From Urophycis tenuis (lineage: Eukaryota > Chordata > Actinopteri > Gadiformes > Phycidae): a stretch of 64,000 nt of DNA. Below, piece by piece: positions 19,990-29,361 of the stretch (within the stretch, counting starts at the first letter, position 1; each line of letters opens with the position of its first letter). The stretch covers positions 1,895,001 to 1,959,000 of the forward strand of contig JAXIVH010000044.1 of the NCBI GenBank assembly GCA_036785325.1, in the 5' to 3' direction. The notes under the pieces were generated by a model. The model had not been told where the DNA came from and searched no databases. It was given only the letters and a program-made list of their open reading frames with translations. The translations under genes and the position numbers were made by a program.

Positions 19990-22900
19990 CTGGGGGGGAG
20001 AGAGAGAGAGAGAGAGAATGACAAAGGAGAGGGGGCGAGAGGGAGGGATGAGGAGGGGACATGAACAGGAAGTCAACCGTGGAGAATGTCCGGGCGGCCC
20101 CCCCCCCTCCCCTGGTGGTCCCAGGTCAGTGACATCACAGTGGTCGGTTGCCAAGGGAGACCACGGTGGGTTCAGCTCAGGAGGGATTAGCCGATCCAAC
20201 TACGTTTCCGCTTTTATTTTCTTTGATCGATGGACAAATAAACCACTAAATGAATTCATAAATCAACAATACATGCTGTACTGTCATTGTTACCATTAAA
20301 CATTCATGACATGACCCCTTTGGACTGATGCCTTACGGCGAGGGTCGACGCTAAGCGCTTGAGACACAAAGGACCCGTCGCAGTGCTCGTCTGAGAACCG
20401 CCGTGGTCGCCATGGCAACGGACCCATCGACCACTCACCACAGGGCAGAGGCGCTCAAGTTAAAAAAAAGAAAAGGTACAAAACCATTTGGTGAGACCAG
20501 GGTAGTGAACAGAACAGAGGATCGATCGACCTTCCCGTCCCATTTCCCCCTTTTTGTGAGGTAAGAGGTCCCAGGTGACACCCCCACCCCCACCCCGTTA
20601 CCGAGAGAGTGAACCACAGCACCCTGCAGGACACAGGAAGTGAGTGAACCACAGCACCCTGCAGGACACAGGAAGTGAGTGAACCACAGCACCCAACAGG
20701 AAACAGGAAGTGAGTGAACCACAGCACCCTGCAGGACACAGGAAGTGAGTGAACCACAGCACCCTGCAGGACACAGGAAGTGAGTGAACCACAGCACCCT
20801 GCAGGACACAGGAAGTGAGTGAACCACAGCACCCAACAGGAAACAGGAAGTGAGCGAGGATGGGGTTTGAGACGGAGTCGGGACGGAAGTTCGGAGGGGA
20901 GGACAAAAAAGGAGGGGACCCATCACGCCGCCATCACAGAAACTCGACAGAACTCACCGTTGTAAACACGGTCCACTTCTTACCGTCACAGGAGAAACAC
21001 TCCTGCATTCTGGGGTTTGTGACGACAACCCCAATGGAATCATGGGAAATGTGTGTTTGTTGAACCGTTGTGTGGGTGTGCATCGTTCAGCTCCAGGAAC
21101 AGATCTACTCACCTTGTGATGCAACACAACAGCGGTTCTCACTTCACACCACAACGCCAGGTTAAGGAGTCTAGGCCTCTTTCAGGAGCACCTTTGTGTA
21201 GTCACGTCTGATTCATGCAATTCGTCACCGCTCACACAAAATGGTGTAGAAATGGGTTATATACGCCGGGTGAAGGACCACACACTAGATACTAAATTGA
21301 GAAGCCAAGGTGCTCGTGAATTCAGCTGCAAAACTACGACGAAGGAAACAAGGGAGGGAACGCAGTGGGGAGAGTTGATTCAGTCCCTCTCAGGACAAAA
21401 ACACCACAATCAGTTGGGAGAGGGCGTCTCTGCAGGTACAAACAGATCTGGGTTCACGTATCAGTTCCTGGATCCTTCTCCAACGCAGCCTGGAGCTTTT
21501 TTTTTTTTTGTGCAAATCTTCATGTCCAAATATCATTGTACTTCAACACATTAAGTGAAGATGAAGGAAGGCTGAACCCAGGTCCAGGCTGGAGGGAGGG
21601 GACCAGAGAGCGTTCAACAGAGGCTGGTTAAGAGCAGGAAGGGGGTCAAAACACTGGTGATACACTGCACCACCCGCCCACCTTCACCAGTCAGGCCTGG
21701 GCCTTTAAGAGGCCACCTTTTAGCTGCAGGCTCTCAGCTCTGTTGTGATTGGCCCGGAACTGGAGTGTCACACCAGGCTTTCATCACCCCTCGTTAGCGT
21801 GCTCCTTAAGAGTATTGTGAGATGGGCGGGGGGGGGCGGGGTTAGTGGTTGGGGGGCAGGGTTAGTGGAAACTGGTTCGAGGGGGGGGGGGGGGGGTGAG
21901 CAGTAAAGGGTTACACTATTAAGACTGTTCTACTATACTAGTACAATATTGACCCACAGGGTAATTCTCTGGTCACACGGTCGTGTTAGCATAGCACCAC
22001 TAGGAGCAGAACACTGGGCCGCTAAACACCACTGCACCAAAACCACATCACGTCATTATCACCACCAAGGTTCTCACCGCTAACAGGTGGGGGGGGGATG
22101 GATAATGGTGGGGGGGGGGGGAGGTAGACAGGACTAGTGATGAATATCACCCTCCCCCCGCACAGCGTTCAATACAAACACAATCAGAACAGTCATCACA
22201 GAAACCAAGGTGGGAGGGGCTTCCCCCCAGGCCGCTAGTTACTCGCCAAGTGGTCGTCATGGCGACGTTGCTACGGGCGGCGGGCGGGCGTCGTCGCTCT
22301 GCGGAGACCCCCAGGGTGCAACGCGGGGGGGGGAGGGGTTAAAAAACAAAAATAAACAACATAAATGCAACAAAAAAACCCGACAACAAACAGTTAATCG
22401 TGGTCAAAAGGAGGAAAGGGGGGCGGGGGTGGACAGTCTATGATTAAAGGTGGCTGCTGTTGTGGGGCAGATGGTAGAGGATGACACACACACACACACA
22501 CATACGTAGCCGTTAGCATTAAGGAGCAGGAAGCTAAACGGTTTTTAAAGGAGACACACAAGGAGTCTGATCGCCATTCAACAGAAAGAGACGCAATCTA
22601 ACTCTAAGTCCTTCTCAGCCACATTCACTGGATGTGTCCTCGTACAGGCTTCAACACTGCACACACACACACACACACACACGGTACTAAAAGTCTATTT
22701 GCGGTGACAAACGTTTCACTACAGGGTAGAGACTAGTGCAGGTTTCACTAGAGACACCAGCGGTGCCCCACCTAGGCTGGGGTTAGGAACGACGAGACAG
22801 ATGGAGATGGTTTGCCAGGCCGTCATCAGGAGGGGGGGGGGGCGAACTACAAGATGACTTGATGTGACAGTTTCCATGGCGATCCCAAACGACTGTCCAC

Positions 22901-25900
22901 GTGTGTATTGCTAATGACTGGAGCTGTACTGTTAATGACTGGTGCAGTACTGTTAATCACTGGAGCTGTACTATTAATCACTGGAGCTGTACTGTGAATC
23001 ACTGGAGCTGTACTGTGAATCACTGGAGGTGTAATCACTGGAGCTGTACTGTTAATCACTGGAGCTGTACTGTTAATCACTGGAGCTGTCTGTTAATCAC
23101 TGGAGTTGTACTGTGAATCACTGGAGCTGTACTGTTAATCACTGGAGCTGTACTGTTAATCACTGGAGCTGTACTGTTAATCACTGGAGCTGTACTGTTA
23201 ATGACTGGAGCTGTACTGTTAATGACTGGAGCTGTACTGTTAATGACTGGAGTTGTACTGTTAATGACTGGAGTTGTACTATTAATCACTGGAGCTGTAC
23301 TGTTAATCACTGGAGTTGTACTGTTAATCACTGGAGTTGTACTGTGAATCACTGGAGCTGTACTGTGAATCACTGGAGCTGTACTGTGAATCACTGGAGC
23401 TGTACAGCGCTCCAAACCTGTTTCTACTCCCAGACCCCCACTGAAGAGTTTTCAGTTTTTGGTCTTTTAATTCCTTCCAAGAGATTTGTCTTCAATGAGA
23501 AGGAAAACTAAAGGACAAAAATTGCTGTTCAAAATAGTTAGCGAGTGGCCTTACTTATACACCTAGTAGATCATATTGTATCTTTGGTGTTGCCTTGTTT
23601 TTCTTTTTTTTCCTCTATGTGCATGTCATATTATAATGAGACACATTAACTAAAAGTTTTTTTTGCAAATATACAAATAAACGTTCAGAAAGAACTCGTT
23701 TTACAGATGTGCTGAACCCGAGAGGTCTGAGCAGGGAAACGCGTGTCGATGGAGCGAAATCCACACCAAAAGTAAACGTCCCACAGCACACGGAGGGAGG
23801 AACGCTTCGAATGGGAACACAGGACATGTTTCTGCCACACCAAGATTCATGCATGGCCCCTGGGAGGCGGAGCCTAAGAGACCACACGTGAAGAGCAGGG
23901 GGAGGAGTCATGAGTGTGGGGTGGAGGGGGTGGGGGGGAGGGGGGCGTGGCTAGTCACCGGGAGCTCCGCCCACTGCTCGAGCTCCTCCAGATGCTCTAA
24001 AATATTCTTCTTGGTGATGATGCCCAACAATATCCTGCAACACACAGCCGTTACTCGTCAACAGCCCGCCACAACAACAACAACAACATAACAACAAAAA
24101 TGACAACAGCAGCACAGATAATACACAAACAGACTGAACTTAAAAAACGCCACAAAGTACCGACACAACATGACACATCACATGAAAATCAACGCTCATC
24201 AACGTCGTCACCAAAATGAAAATCATAACAACTGGTTGTTGGACCAAAATAACCGGTCCAAGAGATTTTCCTATGTACTTTATATCTCTATGAGATGAGA
24301 TAATGACATCAAGCAGCGGTGATGTTGACATGCAGTAGATATTGAAGATGCCGATGAGAAGGCAACATACTCCATGTGACACTGCGCCCAAACACTACTT
24401 AAATAGAGGCAATAAAAATAATGAAAAATAAAAGCGGGTGAAAAATACAAAATGTGGAATAAACAAAAGTGAACGGCCTGCTGCTATCCTTTAGGTCCGT
24501 GCCTTCTGCCACAGCAGCGGCACGGAGGATCCTGCTGTGCAATGCCGCCATCTCACCACCAGGTGTCTCTAACACGTGTCCACTGAGTGGACCCACAACA
24601 GTGCAAGACACGAGAGAGAAAAAAAAAAAAAAAGAAAAAAGACTGCAGCACCTGTCAACGTCAACAGATGCACTTTACGCAACGCAGGGCTAAAATATAA
24701 TCCTACACCGTGCCGTACGCGGCCAGGCTTAGCCAACGGGTTTTCCCCGCGGTGAGCTGCGATTCACCGCGCATGTGTGGCCGCCAGCCGTCCGCGGGGT
24801 CAGTGTGTGGGGGCAGCGGGTCAGGCCGGGTGGGCTTGGTGGGGCCGCGGGGGGCAGGCGGTGTGTTAGGGTTAGTGAGGCGTGGAGGGCCCGACAGGCT
24901 GCAGGAAGGACGATCGGGGCGTCGCCATCAATACACCAGAAACCAGTCACACTGGTTTGGACAATTTGGCAAAAAAAAATCAATTTTCAATGGATTTTTT
25001 TTTGTGTGTGTTGTGGATTTCTGTGGGCTTTAGCGTCTCGACCCCCTCTGACCTTCTCTGCAGGGGAGATTTCCTGGCCCCCCTGTTAGCTGTTAGCCGT
25101 TAGTCGTTAGCAGTTAGCCGTTAGCCTACTAGCTTGAATGCGACAGCGGAGTAGATTTCAGAATCTGGGTTAAAAAAAAAAAAAGTCACCAAGCCTTGAC
25201 CGGTGTGCGACGGCGTTACCGTACGGTGTCGCGACGAAGACTCTCCCAAACCAAAACCCCAGACCTTCATCATCACCCCCCCCCCCCCATCAAAACCCTC
25301 ATCATACAGGAGGGACGGAGGGAGGGAGGGGGGAGGGGAGGGGGCCAGCCGACTCACCCGTTGTGGGTGACCAGGCACTGGCGCAGGCCCAGCTTGCGGA
25401 AGATGTCCACCACGATCTCCATGGGCGTGTGGTCGGTGACGGTGAAGGGGCTCATATCCAGGATGGAGCGCAGCTTCAGGGGCCGGGGGCTGTCGGCCGG
25501 CAGCGTGGAGGCGTGCTGGGTGAAGTAGACCCTGGAGGCCAGCACGATGCCCTCCTGCTTGCGCCGCGCGTTCTCTGTGGGGGGGGGGGGGGGGGGGGGG
25601 GGGGGGCGGAGGAGCAATCATGTGACAGACGTCTTGAATGAGCTACGTTAGCTTGAATGAGCTTGAAGCTGCTCAGAGTAATAGCAGCCATCTTTGGAAA
25701 GAGAGCGATGAACAAGAAAAGAAGGGATGAGAGAGAGAGAGAGAGAGACTGTAGGAGAGTGATGGACAGCATTGAAAAGATACAAACTTAATGAAAACAG
25801 ATGCATGGAAAATATAGAATATACAAATTAAGACACAAAAACACACACAATAGAAATGAAAAATCCCCCCAAAAAAAAAAATATATATCCGTGTGCAATA

Positions 25901-28900
25901 CTTTTGTGATGTTATATGGTATAAACTTAAGATTATATATAAACTTAATATTTACAATGCATTTGATATCCTAAAACACTTGTAACGTTTACAAGGCCGT
26001 GCATCGTGTGGATCAGAAGCCAAGCGTCCACTCTGACGCGACGCGATGCGACACACACACACACGGTCCCCCCTAGGGGTGGGGGAGAGCGTGTCCCTCA
26101 CCGATGGCGATGGTGATGTCGCGGCGCAGCGCGAAGCCCACCAGCCGCTGCGACTCCTTGGACACGATGACGGGGAAGCCGTTGTAGCTGGTCTCGCTGA
26201 TGACCGCCTGCAGCTCCTCCACGCTCAGGTCGTCCTGCGTCAGCACGGCCAGTGGCGGGTCGCTGCGGCGCGGCCGCATCACCTCGCGCGCCAGCGTGGT
26301 GTGCGTGAACTCCTCCTTGGCGTCCAGGAAGGGGTAGCCGTTCAGGCGGATGTGGGACTCGTAGATGCCGGCGCGGCCGAAGGCGTCGCCCACCCACTTG
26401 CTGGTCATCACCGCCGCCATCAGCGGCACGATGTACTCCAGGCCGCCCGTCAGCTCGAAAACGATGACCACCAGGGACACCGTCATGCGCGTCACGCCGC
26501 CTGCAGCATGGGAGGGGAGGGTGCGGGGAGAGGGGGGGCAATCAGCCTCAATGTTACTCGCCTGGCGGCCATATTGGCGAACTGGGCAGCGGAAAGGTTC
26601 GAGGATGGAAACGCTTTCTGAATGCTAGCTGGGCGGGGAAACGGCGTGCAGAACGTACAACAGAACCATGACTTCTAGAGGGGGAAGGGGGTCACCCACC
26701 CACCCAACCAACAGGGCCAATAAAACACAACAGTGATTCCATGTGTAGGGAAAGGGTTCGACATAGGTGGAACACAGTTTGGTGGACCGGGCCACAACGG
26801 ACCCCAGGCCCCGCTTGGCCTTCACTCGCTCTCTTCCAGGGTTCAGAGTTCATCACGCATCAGAGCACACAGGAGTCCACGCGACCAAAGTCACGGGTGT
26901 CCGCCCCGAACGCCCAACAGCGAAACAGCAGAAGAACAGAACACTCCTCTATAGTCGATCCTCCCGCCGAGGGAGACGCGAGGAGCAAATATGCACCCTG
27001 CAGGGTGAAATAAACCTCAGTGACTCACTGACTCCCTCCTCCTCCTCCTCCTCCTACAACATTCATCGCCTGGGGAAGGCGGAACCCTTCACACCCTGCT
27101 CTCTGCGCGTGCCTCGGAGCGCTGCCTTCCAACGACTCACCGAGACAGGCAGCCGCTCCCACCATGGCGTAGAGGCCCGGCGTGATGCAGTCGGCGCCCA
27201 CCTCGCACCACTCCTTGAAGAGGAACCAGTCGTGGTGGTAGTAGGCCAGCTGCTCCATGGCGATGCCCACGATGCGCCCGGCGATGGCCCCGATGGCCAT
27301 GCTGGGGATGAACAGGCCGGAGGGAACCTGCAGGGGGCGGCAGAGGTCAGCGACGCGCACGCTCACACACGTGAATCAGAGAGCGAGACATCGTGTCTGG
27401 TGGCTAGAGGCTGGGTTATGCTAAAATTATGCTTCCGCGTTGACACAACACTGGGGGGCCTACGGACCCTTTACGTCCTTGTGGACCCCCCTTGCGTCCA
27501 CCGCAAGGGCCTGACGTGCACCTCCCAAAAATCCTAGACGCGCATCAAGGCGACGCAACACCATCACAGCAGCTTTGGCTGTGATTGGTCCGTGAACTAC
27601 ATCCGTTGGAAATCGCTTTTCCGGTTTCCACTCTGTAAACACTGCCACGGTGTGATAAATGCTTCGACTGATTGTCGAAGCATTGTCAACATATATATAT
27701 ATATATATATATACAGTATATATATATAAATATATATATACAGTATATATATATAACTTTTGCCTTCATTTCTGTAAACTTTTTTTGTTACTCGCTAGTA
27801 ATCCGTATGTAATGACCAGAATGGTCATTCTGGTCCCTCTACCGGCGTGGCATTGATTTGCATTTCGCCACGTAAACCCCACGCAGAACCATCATGGTCT
27901 CATGACTGCGTCCGAGCAACTGCGTGGCCATTGCGTGATCACTACGCGGAACCATAACTCAGCCTTAAAGCCGCCCCCCCCACCTTGAGGCCGAACGTGA
28001 AGATGGTGATGATGATCTTGAAGATGAGCGCCAGGCAGAGCTGCCACATGGCGGCGTAGACCCCCGGCGCCGCCGGCCGGTTGGGGGTCTCGGTGAAGGC
28101 CTTGCTGCCGTTCATCTGGCTCCGGTACTGGCAGAGCTGGGAGGACTCCAGCGGGCCGCAGTCGGTGAACAGCTCCTTGATGAGCTCGCTGGTGTTCTGG
28201 CGCGTGTACGGGTTGGGGAAGGCCACCACCGCCGTGATGGCCGCCACCAGGATCACCTCCAGCACCGGGTACTTGCCTGGGTGGAGGAGCGAGGGGTGGG
28301 GTTAGCGGTTAACTAGGCAACAGGGGTCCAGACATATGGGGACCAGGGTTACATGGACCAGACTTTACGGGACCAGACTTAGGGGGACCAGGCTTGGGGG
28401 GGGACCAGACTTAGGGGGCTTGCCTGGGCTGAGGAGGGAGAGGTGGGGTTAACGGGGTGCAAGCTAGGCTAACGGGGTCCAGACATACAGGGACCAGGGT
28501 TACAGGGACCAGACTTTACGGGACCAGGGACTGAGAGGGACCAGACTTGGGGGGGCCAGGCTTGGGGGGGGGGGACCAGACATAGGGGGACCAGACTGAG
28601 GGGGACCAGGCTTGGGGGGGACCAGGCTAAGGGGGCTTGCCTGGGCTGAGGAGCGAGGGGTGGGGTTAACAGGGCGCTAACTAGGCTAACAGGGTCCAGA
28701 CATACGGGGACCAGGGTTACAGGGACCAGACTTAGGGGGACCATGCTTACGGGGACCAGACTTGGGGGGGACCAGACTTTAGGGGGACCAGGCACTGAGA
28801 GGGACCAGACAAACAGTGTCCCTTTGCTTTGAAGTGAAGGGGGTTTCGTACATATAGGGCTATCCTCTCTGCTTCTCCATCGTTTCTAGCATATTCTTTT

Positions 28901-29162
28901 CACAGCGTACCGAAACGCGTGGACTTGCGTCGCCGGCACCAGGCGATGTTGGCCCGGATGAAGAAGGCGCCCCACAGGCCCCCGAACACGCCCAGCAGGA
29001 TGAAGGGCAGCAGCTCAAACAGGTACCAGGGCGTGTGGTACTCCACGTAGAACAGCACCAGACGGCTGTTCCCAAACGGGTTGATGGAGCGCAGCACGAA
29101 GGCAGCCACCAGGGCGGCGAAGAAGGAGCGCCACAGAGTCTTCAGGGGAAGTAGTAGCTCAC
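19899..29162 (-). CDS. clcn3: H+/Cl- exchange transporter ClC-3, partial (3' part of gene)
   Basis: Exons on the minus strand, 5' to 3': 29,162-28,911; 28,276-27,984; 27,327-27,141; 26,500-26,102; 25,574-25,358; optional 24,034-23,959; 19,989-19,899. All have GT-AG borders, and phases agree. The product is an endosomal/lysosomal 2Cl-/H+ antiporter. Seen are the later membrane helices, the anion-site motif GLFIPSMAIGAIAGR, and the two cytosolic CBS domains. The sequence FGRAGIYESHIRLNGYPFLD and VMRPRRSDPPLAVLTQD fits ClC-3 better than ClC-4 or ClC-5. Upstream exons, including the gating-glutamate GKEGP exon and the proton glutamate just before VSYYF, are not in the remaining 35 kb. The first exon has an apparent 1-bp deletion. 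Confidence 0.93.
20606..20850. repeat. 35-bp minisatellite, 7 copies, clcn3 intron
   Basis: The unit gagtgaaccacagcaccctg plus 15 bp is repeated seven times. The third and seventh units share a variant (acccaacaggaaacagg), a hint of a two-type higher-order pattern. Open frames across it are repeat artefacts. Confidence 0.95.
21820..22140. repeat. G-rich tracts in clcn3 intron
   Basis: Several poly-G runs of 8-18 bases (near 21,830, 21,885, 22,090, 22,110) could form G-quadruplexes. No coding content. Confidence 0.7.
22915..23405. repeat. 21-bp minisatellite, about 23 copies, clcn3 intron
   Basis: The unit is ctgtactgttaatcactgg plus ag. Variants alternate tta/tga and atcact/atgact. It is open in frame on both strands (repeating NSTAPVI and NHWSCTV) but these are repeat artefacts within an intron. 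Confidence 0.95.
23959..24034 (-). CDS. clcn3: clcn3 alternative 76-bp exon (ClC-3B type)
   Basis: Acceptor ttgcag and donor gtgact bound exactly 76 bp encoding ILLGIITKKNILEHLEELEQ and WAELP. It matches the mammalian ClC-3B cassette (GIITKKNILEHLEQLKQ) and, being 76 bp, shifts the frame of the last exon. It replaces the KKDILRHM end of CBS2 with KKNILEHL. In mammals this form gains a PDZ-binding tail. Confidence 0.88.
25084..25130. repeat. Degenerate (GTTAGC/GTTAGT)n repeat
   Basis: Seven or so heptamer-to-octamer units such as gttagccgttagtcgttagc lie in the intron downstream of the CBS exon. Confidence 0.8.
25358..25574 (-). CDS. clcn3: clcn3 exon: linker and start of CBS2
   Basis: 217 bp. 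With one base from the previous exon it encodes ENARRKQEGIVLASRVYFTQ, then LPADSPRPLKLRSILDMSPF and FRKLGLRQCLVTHN, ending two bases into a glycine codon. Phase fits both alternative downstream exons. Its acceptor is preceded by a pure run of 28 C. Confidence 0.95.
25579..25606. repeat. (G)28 homopolymer = polypyrimidine tract of a clcn3 acceptor
   Basis: Twenty-eight consecutive G on the plus strand. On the minus strand this C-run stands immediately before the acceptor of the 25,574 exon (C28 then ACAG). Confidence 0.9.
26102..26500 (-). CDS. clcn3: clcn3 exon: last membrane helix and CBS1
   Basis: 399 bp, 133 codons. It encodes GVTRMTVSLVVIVFELTGGL, the segment YIVPLMAAVMTSKWVGDAFG, and the CBS1 domain with VMRPRRSDPPLAVLTQDDLS and ETSYNGFPVIVSKESQRLVG. 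It is bounded by ctgcag and gtgagg, starting and ending in phase 1. Confidence 0.96.
27141..27327 (-). CDS. clcn3: clcn3 exon: anion-site helix N and following helices
   Basis: 187 bp encoding VPSGLFIPSMAIGAIAGRIV, then YYHHDWFLFKEWCEVGADCI and TPGLYAMVGAAACLG. GLFIP is the conserved helix-N anion-coordinating motif and GLYAMVGAAA contains the inner-gate tyrosine. Borders are ctgcag and gtgagt. Confidence 0.96.
27690..27755. repeat. (TA)n microsatellite
   Basis: Alternating TA with two ACAGTATA interruptions, in a clcn3 intron. Confidence 0.95.
27984..28276 (-). CDS. clcn3: clcn3 exon: middle membrane segment and luminal loop
   Basis: 293 bp encoding KYPVLEVILVAAITAVVAFP, then NTSELIKELFTDCGPLESSQ with an NGS sequon in QMNGSKAF, and WQLCLALIFKIIITIFTFGL plus K. 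Phase joins TTC G|GC from the previous exon and GTT CCC TCC of the next. Confidence 0.96.
28272..28810. repeat. Minisatellite upstream of a clcn3 exon, carrying copies of its splice acceptor
   Basis: Units of ggggaccagactt(a/g)gggg are arranged in larger repeats. The intron sequence next to the 28,276 acceptor (cttgcctgggtggaggagcg) recurs as cttgcctgggctgaggag at 28,419 and 28,636. Each copy gives on the minus strand a CTCCTCAGCCCAG-type acceptor. Confidence 0.85.
28911..29162 (-). CDS. clcn3: clcn3 exon with apparent 1-bp deletion
   Basis: 252 bp encoding LKTLWRSFFAALVAAFVLRS, NPFGNSRLVLFYVEYHTPWY, and WGAFFIRANIAWCRRRKSTR. In all ClC-3/4/5 proteins this exon starts VSYYFPLKTL in phase 0. 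Here the DNA after the acceptor reads VSYYFP and then hits TGA, because a run that should be five C has four. With one more C the exon would be 253 bp and phase 0. Confidence 0.92.
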
Positions 29163-29361
29163 CTGGGGGGAGGGAGGGGAGGGAGGGGGAGGGGAGGGGA
29201 GGGGAGGGGAAGGAGACCATTTAAAGACCCAACGACCCGCCTCTGAGCAATGTATTCTAAATGTATTCTAAATGTATTGATATTTTTTCAAACAAGATAT
29301 GGAACGAGACGCTATCGTCAATATCGATATAGTTTCATTTGCGTTTAAAGTACAGCACTTT

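Noticed and set aside
20435..20926. Minus-strand frames repeating GAVVHSLPVSCR
   Set aside because: A 35-bp intronic minisatellite; no splice-compatible coding model includes it.
22847..23511. Open frames with repeating NSTAPVI and NHWSCTV on both strands
   Set aside because: Artefacts of a 21-bp intronic minisatellite, whose length is a multiple of three and so keeps all frames open.
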